64,000 nt of DNA, taken from the NCBI RefSeq assembly GCF_003626635.1, contig NZ_RAZT01000013.1:124001-188000 (forward strand), read 5' to 3'. The notes below the pieces were generated by a model. That model was not told where the DNA came from and searched no databases. It worked only from the letters and a program-made list of their open reading frames with translations. Source of the DNA: Micromonospora musae. GTDB taxonomy: Bacteria; Actinomycetota; Actinomycetes; Mycobacteriales; Micromonosporaceae. This document shows, piece after piece, positions 9,267 through 18,078 of this stretch (position 1 is the stretch's first letter; the number at the start of each line of letters is the position of its first letter). A program made the position numbers and the translations under genes.

Positions 9267-9301
9267 GCGACCGGCCCGACGCCTCGGCGCGGGCCGGTCG
9301 C
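9267..9301. terminator. Bidirectional hairpin terminator
   Basis: An 11-bp perfect stem (GCGACCGGCCC / GGGCCGGTCGC) with a 13-nt loop lies between the convergent rnj and YbjN genes. Confidence 0.8.
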
Positions 9302-9303
9302 CG

Positions 9304-11031
9304 TCAGGGCAGGGCCGCCACCGCGTCGGCGTAGGCGACGCCGGTGGTGATGGCGGCGTTCAGCAGCACGGCCAGCTGCGCCGGGGTCACCCCGTGCGCC
9401 AGGTCCGTGCTCACGTCGCCGGCCAGCACCAACTCACCGCCCGGGTCGTGCACGTACGCCTTCGGTAGCAGCCGGTCGTGGTTCCACCCGTTGCAGAACG
9501 CGTACGCCTCCGCGCGTCGGGTGGCGGGCAGGCGGCGGGTGGCGAGCGACCGGGCGTGCAGGATCTCGCCCCGCTCCCCGAGCCGCCGGAACTGGATCAC
9601 CGCGTCGCCCCAGCGGCCGACCACGGTCGCGCCGGGCTCCACCGCGTACCGGTCGCCGCGCCGGTCCAGCGCGCTGGTGATCATCTCCAGGGTCAGCGGC
9701 GCCGGCTCCAGGTCGGCCGGCCCAGGATCGTCCTCCGGTCCCTCGGCTTCGTCGATCGGGTCGTCGGCGGGGAGCGGCACCGCCCCGGCCACCGGCCGCT
9801 CGGCCAGCCACGCGGCGATCCGGCCCGACTGGTGCCCGGTGCCGTTGCGGGCGTCGAAGCTGCCCGCCAGTTCGGTGGCGACCGCCAGCAGCACCGCGCC
9901 GAGCGTCCCGATCTCCAGGTCGGCGGCGGAGCGCTGCCCGTACGCCGGCCGGCGCACCGTACGCCCGCCCAGCCCCGCCTCGACGGCGAGGTGGCAGACC
10001 AGCGCCCCGGCGGCGGCGAACTCCATCGCGGAGAGGTCGTCGTACGGGTGGTCGAGCCGGGGCAGCTGCTCGGCGAGGATCTCCAGCGCCCGACCCGGGT
10101 GCCCGCCGAGCGCGCAGAAGCGCAGGTGGGTGGCGAGGTACGGGAAGGACCCGCGCTCGGTGCGGTGCCGCCGGTACGCCCGCACGTGCGCGACGCCGGC
10201 CCGCTCCGGCTCGCCGCTCCTCAGCCACGGCAGCAGCGCCGCGGTGAGCGACCGCTCCGGCTGGTCGGTGCAGTCGACGGCGCCGTCGAGGAGGTCGGCC
10301 AGCTCGGCCAGCGCGGCGGCCTGGTCGCCCCAGTCGGCGAGCAGCTCCGCCCGCCGGACGGGTGCGCAGCCGGGACAGCCACCCGTCACGTCGGGATCGG
10401 CGCCCGCCCAGCGCTCGTACCACTCGCGGGCGGTCGGCTCGTCGCCCAGGTGGTCGGCGATCCGGCAGCGCAGCTCGGCCACCGCCTCGGCGTCGGCGCC
10501 GACCCGTCGGGCCAGGTCGTCGACCGCGCGGAGCTGGTCGAGCCCGACCCGCGGAGTGCCGAGCAGCGCCTCGATCGCGTACCGCTGGTAGCGCGTCAGC
10601 AACTCGCCCTCGCCCTCGGCGAAGATCTCGGGACGGCGGTCGAGCACGGCGAGGCAGCGCCGGGCCGGCTCGACGAGTCGCCACCGTTCACCCTGGACGA
10701 GGGCCGTCTCGATCAGCGCGAGCCGGGCGTCGACCGCGGACCGGTCGTCGCCGGCCGCGTCGGCCGCCGTGGCGATGCGCTCCAACTCCATCATCCGCTC
10801 CGGGCCGTCGGGCAGGTCCCGGGCCTCGGCGAGCGCGCTGATCAGCTCCCGGCTGCGGCCCGCCGGCGCGCGACCGGGCCCGACGAGGCCGACGTCACCG
10901 AGCGGCGTGGCCCGTACGCCGGGCCCCCGCGCGCCCCGGTCCGGGCGACCGACGGGGCCGCTGGAGTCGCCGCCGCGCGGACCACCGGGCCCGCTCACCT
11001 CACGACGGGGCCGCCCGCCGGGCCCACTCAC
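9304..11031 (-). CDS. Large YbjN-domain protein with helical repeat region
   Basis: About 575 aa. The C-terminal ~130 residues form a YbjN domain (GDAVIQFRRLGERGEILHARS, then AYAFCNGWNHDRLLPKAYV). The central region is alpha-helical and rich in Ala, Leu and Arg, reminiscent of TPR-like repeats. A C-x2-C pair sits at about residue 215 (GGCPGCAPVRR). The reading frame is open much further upstream, but the GTG at 11031 is chosen because it overlaps the stop of the upstream YbjN gene as GTGA and starts a new disordered Gly/Pro/Arg-rich leader. YbjN-type proteins are linked to type III secretion chaperone-like folds; the role here is unknown. Confidence 0.75.
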   Translation of the reverse strand: MSGPGGRPRREVSGPGGPRGGDSSGPVGRPDRGARGPGVRATPLGDVGLVGPGRAPAGRSRELISALAEARDLPDGPERMMELERIATAADAAGDDRSAVDARLALIETALVQGERWRLVEPARRCLAVLDRRPEIFAEGEGELLTRYQRYAIEALLGTPRVGLDQLRAVDDLARRVGADAEAVAELRCRIADHLGDEPTAREWYERWAGADPDVTGGCPGCAPVRRAELLADWGDQAAALAELADLLDGAVDCTDQPERSLTAALLPWLRSGEPERAGVAHVRAYRRHRTERGSFPYLATHLRFCALGGHPGRALEILAEQLPRLDHPYDDLSAMEFAAAGALVCHLAVEAGLGGRTVRRPAYGQRSAADLEIGTLGAVLLAVATELAGSFDARNGTGHQSGRIAAWLAERPVAGAVPLPADDPIDEAEGPEDDPGPADLEPAPLTLEMITSALDRRGDRYAVEPGATVVGRWGDAVIQFRRLGERGEILHARSLATRRLPATRRAEAYAFCNGWNHDRLLPKAYVHDPGGELVLAGDVSTDLAHGVTPAQLAVLLNAAITTGVAYADAVAALP

Positions 11032-11507
11032 GGCGCGGTTTCCCGGGGGAGTTGCCCGACCGCCGTGGCGAGTTGGCATCCGGTGGAGATGCCGCAGTCG
11101 AGCAACCGGTCGAGCTGGTGCGGGGTGACGCCGCGCTCCAGGTCGGTGATCACCTCGCCGCAGACCCGGGCCCGGCCGTCGTCGTCGACGTGCACGAACG
11201 CCTTCGGCCAGAGCCGGTCGTGGTTCCACGAGTTGCAGAAGGCGTGCAACCCGGGGACCTGCTCGATCGGGAAGGTCGACGCGATCAGGGTGCGGATCTG
11301 GAGCAGCTCCCCGGCTTCGCCCAGCCGCAGGAACCAGACCAGGTTCTCCCCCCAGCGACCGACCAGGTCGCCGTCCGCGTCGGCGGTCACGGCGTACCCA
11401 CGGTTGCCCAGCACCGCGGCGATCAGCTCGCGGGTCAGCGGTCGCAGCTGTCGCGGGTGCCCGGCCAGGGGATCGTCCGGACCGTCCTCGATTCCCGGCG
11501 ACGCCAT
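11028..11507 (-). CDS. YbjN domain-containing protein
   Basis: A 159-aa protein made almost entirely of one YbjN domain: GRWGENLVWFLRLGEAGELLQIRT, then GLHAFCNSWNHDRLWPKAFV and ERGVTPHQLDRLLD. The same blocks recur in the C-terminus of the larger gene directly downstream, so the pair arose by tandem duplication. The two are translationally coupled by a GTGA overlap. The function of this family in actinobacteria is not established. Confidence 0.87.
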   Translation of the reverse strand: MASPGIEDGPDDPLAGHPRQLRPLTRELIAAVLGNRGYAVTADADGDLVGRWGENLVWFLRLGEAGELLQIRTLIASTFPIEQVPGLHAFCNSWNHDRLWPKAFVHVDDDGRARVCGEVITDLERGVTPHQLDRLLDCGISTGCQLATAVGQLPRETAP

Positions 11508-11620
11508 CGGGCATCCCTTCTGAGGCAGATATCACGTCATGCGGCGGAGTCCGTGCTGCGACGCGCGGACACGACCCGGAAAAGCGGCGATCCGCCGGGC
11601 CGCGCCGTTACGGTGATGCT

Positions 11621-14077
11621 ATGGCGGGCCGTACCTCTCAGGCGAGCCGGCGGCGCGGCGCGTCGCCGCGCGGTGCGACGAACAACCGCGCACGTCAACC
11701 GGCGAAGAAGACCCGGACCCCGGTCCGCCGCCGAACCCGGCCCGCCCGCCCCAGCCCCGCCGTCTACGTCGGACGCGCGGTCGGTGCGCTGTGGATGGGT
11801 CTGGCGCACGGCATGGGGTGGGCCGTCCGGGCCGCCGGTCGCCAGGCGGCCTCGGCCCGGGAACTCGACCCGGAGCACCGCCGCGACGGGGCCGGGCTGC
11901 TGCTCTTCGGCCTCGCACTGCTCAGCGCCGTGGGGATCTGGTTCTCCGGCGCCGGCCCGGTGGGGGAGCGGCTGGCCGACACCGTCCGGCTCTTCCTGGG
12001 CGCGATCGCCGTCGTGGTGCCGGTGCTGCTGGGGATCGGCGCCTGGCGGCTGATGCGCCAGCCGGTCGATCCGCAGCACCGCGGCCGGGGGCTCGTCGGC
12101 TGGGGGTCGATGCTGCTCGCCACGGCCGCCATGCTGCACATCGGACAGGAGCCGGTCGACCCGGCGCAGCGCGACTACGCGGGCGGCTTGATCGGCGCGG
12201 GCATCGGCGGCCTGCTCGAGCGGGCGGTGACCGCCTGGGTGGCGATGCCGCTGCTCGTCCTGCTGCTCCTCTTCGGACTGCTGGTCGTCACCGCGACCCC
12301 GATCAACAAGATCCCGGAGCGGCTCGGGCTGCTGGCCGGCACGCTCGTCGCGCCGTCCACGAAGGAGGAGGAGGCCGAGGAGGCCCCGGCGAAGCCGGCC
12401 CGCAAGCGGCCGGCGAAGCGTACGCCCTCGCCCGTCGACCCGGACGACTTCGACGACCTGGACGGCGTCGACCTGCAGGAAACCCTCGTGCTGACCCGTA
12501 CGCCCCCGACCAAGGTGCCGGTCAGTCGCAAGCCGGTGGAACCGCCGGAGCACTCGCCGCTGCCCACCCGGGCCGAGCAGCTCGCACTGACCGGGATGGC
12601 GGGCGACTACACGCTGCCCCCGGCGAACCTGCTCGGCAGCGGTGCGACGCCGAAGACCCGGAGCAAGGCGAACGACGAGGTGATCGCCGCGCTGACCGGG
12701 GTCTTCGAGCAGTTCGACGTGGACGCGGCGGTGACGGGCTTCACCCGGGGGCCGACGGTCACCCGGTACGAGGTGGAGCTGGGACCGGGCGTCAAGGTCG
12801 AGCGGATCACGCAGCTCTCCCGCAACATCGCGTACGCGGTCAAGTCACCGGACGTGCGGATCCTCAGCCCGATCCCGGGCAAGAGCGCGGTCGGGGTGGA
12901 GATCCCCAACACCGACCCGGAGAACGTGGCGCTCGGTGACGTGCTGCGCTCCCGGGCGGCCACGGGTGACCACCACCCGATGGTCGTGGCCCTCGGCAAG
13001 GACATCGAGGGCGGCTTCGTGGTGGCCAACCTCGCGAAGATGCCCCACATTCTGATCGCGGGGGCCACCGGCGCCGGTAAGTCGAGCTGCCTGAACTCGC
13101 TGCTGGTGTCGGTCCTGACCCGGGCCACGCCGGACGAGGTGCGGCTGCTGCTGATCGACCCGAAGCGGGTCGAGATGACCGGCTACGAGGGCATCCCGCA
13201 CCTGGTCACGCCGATCGTGACCAACGCGAAGAAGGCGGCCGACTCGCTGGAGTGGGTCGTCCGCGAGATGGACATGCGCTACGACGATCTCGCCGCCAAC
13301 GGGGTCCGGCACATCGACGACTTCAACCGCAAGGTGCGCAACGGCGAGATCAAGGCCCCGCCGGGCAGCGAACGGGAGATGCGGCCGTACCCGTACCTGC
13401 TGGTGATCGTGGACGAGCTGGCCGACCTCATGATGGTCGCGCCCCGGGACGTGGAGGATTCCGTCGTCCGGATCACCCAGCTCGCCCGGGCCGCCGGGAT
13501 CCACCTGGTCCTCGCCACCCAGCGCCCCTCGGTCGACGTGGTGACCGGCCTCATCAAGGCGAACGTGCCGTCCCGGCTCGCCTTCGCCACCTCGTCGCTG
13601 GCCGACTCGCGGGTCATCCTCGACCAGCCCGGCGCGGAGAAGCTGCTCGGCCGCGGTGACGGGCTCTTCCTGCCGATGGGCGCGTCGAAGCCGATCCGGA
13701 TCCAGGGTGCCTGGGTCACCGAGCGTGAGATCGCCGACGTGGTCAAGTTCTGCAAGGACCAGCGTGAGCCGGAGTTCCGCTCGGACGTGCTGACCGTCGC
13801 GCAGGAGAGCAAGAAGAAGATCGACGAGGACATCGGCGACGATCTCGACCTGTTGTTGCAGGCGGTGGAGCTGGTGGTCACCTCGCAGTTCGGTTCCACC
13901 TCGATGTTGCAGCGCAAGCTGCGGGTGGGGTTCGCCAAGGCCGGCCGGCTGATGGACCTGATGGAGACGCGGGGCGTCGTCGGGCCCTCCGAGGGCTCCA
14001 AGGCCCGGGACGTGCTGATCAAGCCGGACGAGCTGGAGGAGGTCATGGCCGGCATCCGGGGCGGTGGCGATGAGTGA
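11621..14077 (+). CDS. ftsK: FtsK/SpoIIIE DNA translocase
   Basis: An 818-aa septal DNA pump. After a basic Arg/Pro-rich leader (residues 1-50) come about four membrane helices (to about residue 225), a charged linker, and the RecA-like motor. Walker A is AGATGAGKS at about residue 482, Walker B is RLLLIDPKRVEM, and a LATQRPSVDVVTG loop follows. The winged-helix gamma domain that reads KOPS-like polarity sites is at the C-terminus (TSMLQRKLRVGFAKAGRLMD). In sporulating actinomycetes FtsK helps clear chromosomes from spore septa. The VOC gene downstream overlaps its end. Confidence 0.97.
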   Translation: MAGRTSQASRRRGASPRGATNNRARQPAKKTRTPVRRRTRPARPSPAVYVGRAVGALWMGLAHGMGWAVRAAGRQAASARELDPEHRRDGAGLLLFGLALLSAVGIWFSGAGPVGERLADTVRLFLGAIAVVVPVLLGIGAWRLMRQPVDPQHRGRGLVGWGSMLLATAAMLHIGQEPVDPAQRDYAGGLIGAGIGGLLERAVTAWVAMPLLVLLLLFGLLVVTATPINKIPERLGLLAGTLVAPSTKEEEAEEAPAKPARKRPAKRTPSPVDPDDFDDLDGVDLQETLVLTRTPPTKVPVSRKPVEPPEHSPLPTRAEQLALTGMAGDYTLPPANLLGSGATPKTRSKANDEVIAALTGVFEQFDVDAAVTGFTRGPTVTRYEVELGPGVKVERITQLSRNIAYAVKSPDVRILSPIPGKSAVGVEIPNTDPENVALGDVLRSRAATGDHHPMVVALGKDIEGGFVVANLAKMPHILIAGATGAGKSSCLNSLLVSVLTRATPDEVRLLLIDPKRVEMTGYEGIPHLVTPIVTNAKKAADSLEWVVREMDMRYDDLAANGVRHIDDFNRKVRNGEIKAPPGSEREMRPYPYLLVIVDELADLMMVAPRDVEDSVVRITQLARAAGIHLVLATQRPSVDVVTGLIKANVPSRLAFATSSLADSRVILDQPGAEKLLGRGDGLFLPMGASKPIRIQGAWVTEREIADVVKFCKDQREPEFRSDVLTVAQESKKKIDEDIGDDLDLLLQAVELVVTSQFGSTSMLQRKLRVGFAKAGRLMDLMETRGVVGPSEGSKARDVLIKPDELEEVMAGIRGGGDE

Positions 14078-14447
14078 CGCCCCGCTGGCGGAGGAGCTCT
14101 TCCCGATCCTCACCACCGGCGACCTGGCGGCGGCGCTGCGCTTCTACGGTGAGCTGCTCGGTGGCACGGTGAGCTACCGGTTCCCGGAGGAGGGCGAGCC
14201 GGTGTACGTCACGCTCCGCCTCGGCGCCGCGCAGCTCGGTCTCGGTCGGCAGGACGAGCCGGGCAGGCTGGAGAACGACCGGGTGACGCTCTGGGTGTAC
14301 GTCGCCGACTGCGCGGCCGCGGTGCGGCGGCTACGCGCCGCCGGCGTCCGGGTGGTGGCCGAGCCGGCGGCGCAGCCGTGGGGGGAGCGGATGGCGGTCG
14401 TGCTCGACCCGGACGGCAACCGGGTGCTGGTGGCCGACCGGGGCTGA
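14070..14447 (+). CDS. VOC/glyoxalase family protein
   Basis: About 125 aa, one vicinal-oxygen-chelate domain: FPILTTGDLAAALRFYGELLGG at the start and VVLDPDGNRVLVAD at the end, with two beta-alpha-beta-beta-beta units between. Such proteins act as glyoxalases, dioxygenases or antibiotic-binding proteins; the ligand is unknown. The ATG at 14070 overlaps the ftsK stop region by 8 bp. Confidence 0.88.
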   Translation: MSDAPLAEELFPILTTGDLAAALRFYGELLGGTVSYRFPEEGEPVYVTLRLGAAQLGLGRQDEPGRLENDRVTLWVYVADCAAAVRRLRAAGVRVVAEPAAQPWGERMAVVLDPDGNRVLVADRG

Positions 14448-14475
14448 CCGGCCCGGCCGGTGGATCAGCGCGGGG

Positions 14476-14501
14476 GGGCCCGCCGGTCGACCGACGGGCC
14501 C
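14476..14501. terminator. Hairpin terminator
   Basis: GGGCCCG pairs with CGGGCCC around an inner palindrome CGGTCGACCG. It lies between the convergent VOC gene and the small membrane protein. Confidence 0.65.
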
Positions 14502-14514
14502 GGAGCGGTGCGGT

Positions 14515-14760
14515 TCAGGAGTTGACGAGCGCGGCGAAGAGCAGCATGCCGAGGAGCGCGCCGACAACGCTCGCCGCTGCGGCGTACCAGCCGAGCGGCT
14601 TGTCGCCGAGCACCGCGCCGACGATGCCGAGGATCACGCCGAGCACGCCGAAGATCAGTGGCGGCAGGAAGATCGCGAGAACGGCGAAGACGAAGCCCAG
14701 GATGGTGCAGACGCGGGCCGCGCTGCTGCGCGGGCGGGCGGTGCTCGGAATGTCGGCCAT
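14515..14760 (-). CDS. Small two-to-three-helix membrane protein (DUF4190-like)
   Basis: An 81-aa protein with a short basic N-terminus, a hydrophobic stretch at residues 17-48 rich in Gly/Val/Ile (VLGVILGIVGAVLGDKPLG), and a second at 56-78. The layout fits the DUF4190 family of small actinobacterial membrane proteins. The start ATG is preceded by GGAGG on the minus strand. Function unknown. Confidence 0.78.
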   Translation of the reverse strand: MADIPSTARPRSSAARVCTILGFVFAVLAIFLPPLIFGVLGVILGIVGAVLGDKPLGWYAAAASVVGALLGMLLFAALVNS

Positions 14761-14901
14761 GACGTCCTCCGTGGTGAGAGCCGTGACTGTCGGCCGATCA
14801 CTACCCAGCCGGACCTCGATGTACTCATGCGGGCCGATGCCGGGCGGGTTACCCGGGACCGGTGGGGCGTTGCGGGCGGCCCGGCGGGGCGGCCGGTGCG
14901 C

Positions 14902-15216
14902 TCAGTGGAAGAACTTCAGACCGACCACGCCGGCGATCACCAGGAAGAGGCAGAGGATCCGGGGCAGGCTGGCCGATTCGTGCAGCGCGAGCATGCCGAC
15001 CAGGGCGGTGCCCACCGCGCCGATACCGACCCACACCGCATAGCCGGTGCCGACGGGGATCTCGCGAAGCGCGTAGGCCAGGCCGCCCATGCTGAGGACC
15101 AGGGCGACCACGAAGATCACTGAGGGTACGAGCCGGCTGAGGCCGGCGCTGCGGTCCAGGGCGATCGCCCACGCCGTCTCGAGCAGTCCGGAGAGTACGA
15201 GCACGATCCAGGCCAT
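14902..15216 (-). CDS. SMR-family exporter, guanidinium exporter (Gdx) type
   Basis: A 104-aa, four-helix small multidrug resistance protein. It starts MAWIVLVLSGLLETAWAIAL, with the essential membrane glutamate (E14) in helix 1 and the helix-4 end VIAGVVGLKF. The frame is open further upstream, but the ATG at 15216 starts exactly as family members do. A guanidine-III riboswitch candidate precedes it, so the substrate is most likely guanidinium, exported by dual-topology antiparallel dimers in exchange for protons. The older family name is SugE. A single gene rather than a pair fits the Gdx class. Confidence 0.92.
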   Translation of the reverse strand: MAWIVLVLSGLLETAWAIALDRSAGLSRLVPSVIFVVALVLSMGGLAYALREIPVGTGYAVWVGIGAVGTALVGMLALHESASLPRILCLFLVIAGVVGLKFFH

Positions 15217-15279
15217 TGCCGCCACCTTCGGTGAGCGCCCGGACCACCGGGGCCGGGACGAGTCGGTTTCACACTGATC

Positions 15280-15320
15280 GGGGCGTCTTGCCTGACCGGG
15301 TACGCCCACCGCTCGTCCGG
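15280..15320 (-). promoter_or_regulatory. Guanidine-III (ykkC-III) riboswitch
   Basis: Read on the minus strand, the sequence runs CCGGACGAG, then GGGC, then GTACCCGGTCAGG, then CAAGACGCCC. From memory this is close to the Thermobifida guanidine-III aptamer, including the CCGG/CCGG helix, the ACGAG purine face and the AAGACG strand that form its pseudoknot. The start codon of the SMR exporter lies about 63 nt downstream. Guanidine binding should raise expression. Confidence 0.88.
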
Positions 15321-15465
15321 GGCGGCCGCACGAGGGCCACCGGAGCCGAGGCTAGCACCGTGTGCCGGGCCGTGCCGGTGATCCGGGCGTCTGCCGGGTG
15401 GGGGGCGCGGATCGGGCGGCGGAGGGTTGACTTGAACCTCGCTTCAGCTTGCAGTATTTGCGGTT

Positions 15466-16389
15466 ATGACCCTCTTCTACTCCGACGCGGAGGTGTCTGC
15501 CGCGCTGGACGCCCCCACCACGGTCGATGCCATGCGGAGCGCCCTGCTGGCCGCGTACGACAGGCGGTTGACGGCCCCACCGCGGACCTCGGCGCCGCTC
15601 GGCGGCGGCCGGATGGTGTTGACCGCGGGTTGCCTCACCGGCGAGTGGTACGGCTACCGCTCGTACGACACCTTCGGTCACCCGGAGTCCCAGCAGCTCG
15701 TGGTGCTGCACGACGGGCGGACCGGCGCGGTGCGGGCGGTGGCGGTCGGCGAGGAGCTGGGATCCCGGCGCACCGGCGGCCTCGGCGCGGTGGCGGTCGA
15801 CGTCCTGGCCCGTCCGGACGCCGAGACGGTCGGCGTGATCGGCTCCGGTCGGCAGGCCTGGACGCAGGTGTGGGCCACCGCCGCGGTACGCCCCCTGCGC
15901 GAGGTCACCGTCTACAGCCGCTCGGCTGCCCGGCGGGAGGCGTTCGCCGCCCGGGTCGGCGCCGAGCTGGGCGTGACAGCTCGGGCGGTGGGCGATCCGG
16001 CGAGCGCCGTCACCGGGCGGGACGTGGTGGTGCTCGCCACCACCAGCCCCACGTCGGTGCTCGACGCCGCCGACGTCTCGCCGGGCACCCACGTCAACGC
16101 CGTCGGGTTCAAGCAGCAGGACCGCGCCGAGTTCGGGCCGGACCTGCTCGCCGTCGCCGACGTCCTGGCCACCGACTCACCGGCCCAGGCGCACGCGTAC
16201 AGCCCGCCGATGCTCGCGGCCGAGCCGCCGCACGTCGAGCGCCTGCACGACCTCGGGGCCGTGCTCGCCGGCGCCGTGCCCGGCCGGACCGCCCCGGAGC
16301 AGATCTCGGTCTTCTGCTCGGTCGGCCTCGCCGGCACCGAGGTCTTCCTCCTCGACCGCCTGGTCCGCGTCGGCGCGGCCACCGTCTGA
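15466..16389 (+). CDS. Ornithine cyclodeaminase / mu-crystallin family protein
   Basis: A 307-aa NAD(P)-binding protein. N-terminal blocks LFYSDAEVSAAL and PPRTSAPLGGGRMVLTAG are followed by the Rossmann motif VIGSGRQAWTQ at about residue 126, then CLTGEWYGYRSYDTF-type family elements. Members include ornithine cyclodeaminase, alanine dehydrogenase, ketimine reductase and opine-type siderophore enzymes, so the exact reaction cannot be assigned. It stands alone between the divergent SMR gene and rimO. Confidence 0.87.
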   Translation: MTLFYSDAEVSAALDAPTTVDAMRSALLAAYDRRLTAPPRTSAPLGGGRMVLTAGCLTGEWYGYRSYDTFGHPESQQLVVLHDGRTGAVRAVAVGEELGSRRTGGLGAVAVDVLARPDAETVGVIGSGRQAWTQVWATAAVRPLREVTVYSRSAARREAFAARVGAELGVTARAVGDPASAVTGRDVVVLATTSPTSVLDAADVSPGTHVNAVGFKQQDRAEFGPDLLAVADVLATDSPAQAHAYSPPMLAAEPPHVERLHDLGAVLAGAVPGRTAPEQISVFCSVGLAGTEVFLLDRLVRVGAATV

Positions 16390-16495
16390 GCCGCCGCCCG
16401 CGCCACGGTGCCCGGCGGGGGCGGTGATCAATGGGCGCCTGCGGGCTCGGCGGGCCGCCGTTGGTGGGCGGCCCGGAGCGGCCCGGTACCCTCGG

Positions 16496-18001
16496 ATGGT
16501 GTCTGCCACCTCTGCCACCTCCCCTGCCACCGACGGCCGCCGTGTAGCCCTGCTGACTCTGGGCTGTGCCCGCAACGAGGTCGACTCGGAGGAGCTCGCC
16601 GCCCGGCTGCACGCCGACGGCTGGCAGGTCACCACCGACGGTGAGGGCGCCGACGTGGTGCTCGTCAACACCTGCGGCTTCGTGGAGAAGGCCAAGCAGG
16701 ATTCGATCCAGACCCTGCTCGCCGCCGCGGACACCGGCGCCAAGGTGGTGGCGGCCGGCTGCATGGCCGAGCGGTACGGCCGGGAGCTGGCCGAGAGCCT
16801 GCCGGAGGCGCAGGCGGTGCTCAGCTTCGACGACTACCCGGACATCGCCGCCCGCCTCGACGCGGTGCTCGCCGGCGAGCAGGTCGACGCGCACACCCCC
16901 CGCGACCGGCGTGAGCTGCTTCCGCTGACCCCGGTCAACCGCCGTACGGCGGCGGTGTCGCTGCCCGGCCACGGCACCCCGCTGCGGGCCGTCGTGGAGA
17001 CCGACGAGCACACCCCCGCCCACCTGCGCCCGGTGCTGCGTCGCCGGCTGGAGAGCGGCCCGGTCGCCTCGCTCAAGCTGGCCAGCGGCTGCGACCGGCG
17101 CTGCGCGTTCTGCGCGATCCCCGCGTTCCGGGGTGCCTTCGTCTCGCGTACGCCCGACGAGCTGCTCGCCGAGGCCGAGTGGCTGGCCAAGACCGGCGTC
17201 CGTGAGCTGGTGCTGGTGAGTGAGAACTCCACCTCGTACGGCAAGGACCTGGGTGACCCCCGAGCGCTGGAGAAGCTGCTGCCGCAGCTCGCCGCGATCG
17301 ACGGCATCGTCCGGGTGCGCGCGAGCTACCTCCAGCCGGCCGAGACCCGGCCCGGCCTGGTCGAGGCGATCGCCACCACACCGGGCGTGGCGCCCTACTT
17401 CGACCTGTCGTTCCAGCACTCCAGCGAGCCGGTGCTGCGCCGGATGCGCCGGTTCGGCTCCACCGACCGGTTCCTCGAGCTGCTGGCCGGCGCCCGGGCG
17501 CTCGCGCCCGACGCGGGGGCCCGGAGCAACTTCATCGTCGGTTTCCCGGGCGAGACCCGCGCCGACGTGAACGAGCTCGTCCGGTTCCTCTCCGCGGCGC
17601 GGCTCGACGCGATCGGCATGTTCGACTACAGCGACGAGGACGGCACCGAGGCCGCCGGGCTGCCGGGCAAGGTCTCGGCCGCGACGATCAAGCGGCGGTA
17701 CGACAAGCTCAGCGCGCTCGCCGACGAGCTCTGCGCCCAGCGGGCCGAGGAGCGGCTCGGCTCGACGGTCGAGGTGCTCGTCGACTCGGTCGAGGGCGGT
17801 GTCGTGGAGGGCCGGGCGGCCCACCAGGCGCCCGAGGTCGACGGCTCCACCACCCTGGTCGCCCCCGAGGAGGGTGGCGTCGACCTGGCGGCGCTGCGCC
17901 CCGGCGATCTGGTACGCGCCACGGTGACGGGCACCGAAGGAGTGGACCTGTTCGCCGTGCCGGATGGGATGATCTCGGCGGCGCCCGGCGCGGCACGGTG
18001 A
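16496..18001 (+). CDS. rimO: Ribosomal protein S12 methylthiotransferase
   Basis: About 501 aa. It adds a methylthio group to an aspartate of ribosomal protein S12. The N-terminal UPF0004 domain has LTLGCARNEVDSEE and VNTCGFVEKAKQ (cysteines of the auxiliary cluster). The radical SAM motif is CDRRCAFC at about residue 199, followed by AIPAFRG. A TRAM domain closes the protein. The start is ATG 16496 or the adjacent GTG 16499; the open frame upstream lacks family similarity. pgsA follows closely, so they are probably co-transcribed. Confidence 0.95.
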   Translation: MVSATSATSPATDGRRVALLTLGCARNEVDSEELAARLHADGWQVTTDGEGADVVLVNTCGFVEKAKQDSIQTLLAAADTGAKVVAAGCMAERYGRELAESLPEAQAVLSFDDYPDIAARLDAVLAGEQVDAHTPRDRRELLPLTPVNRRTAAVSLPGHGTPLRAVVETDEHTPAHLRPVLRRRLESGPVASLKLASGCDRRCAFCAIPAFRGAFVSRTPDELLAEAEWLAKTGVRELVLVSENSTSYGKDLGDPRALEKLLPQLAAIDGIVRVRASYLQPAETRPGLVEAIATTPGVAPYFDLSFQHSSEPVLRRMRRFGSTDRFLELLAGARALAPDAGARSNFIVGFPGETRADVNELVRFLSAARLDAIGMFDYSDEDGTEAAGLPGKVSAATIKRRYDKLSALADELCAQRAEERLGSTVEVLVDSVEGGVVEGRAAHQAPEVDGSTTLVAPEEGGVDLAALRPGDLVRATVTGTEGVDLFAVPDGMISAAPGAAR

Positions 18002-18078
18002 CGGCGGGCCCGGACGGAGCGGGGAGGCCACGTGGTGGGGTACGGGAGACGCCACGGCCGGCCGGGCGGAGTGCGGCG

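Noticed and set aside
9304..11535. A single 743-aa gene covering both YbjN regions
   Set aside because: The N-terminal 170 residues are the shadow of the separate 159-aa YbjN gene; a GTGA overlap at 11028-11031 marks the true start of the larger gene.
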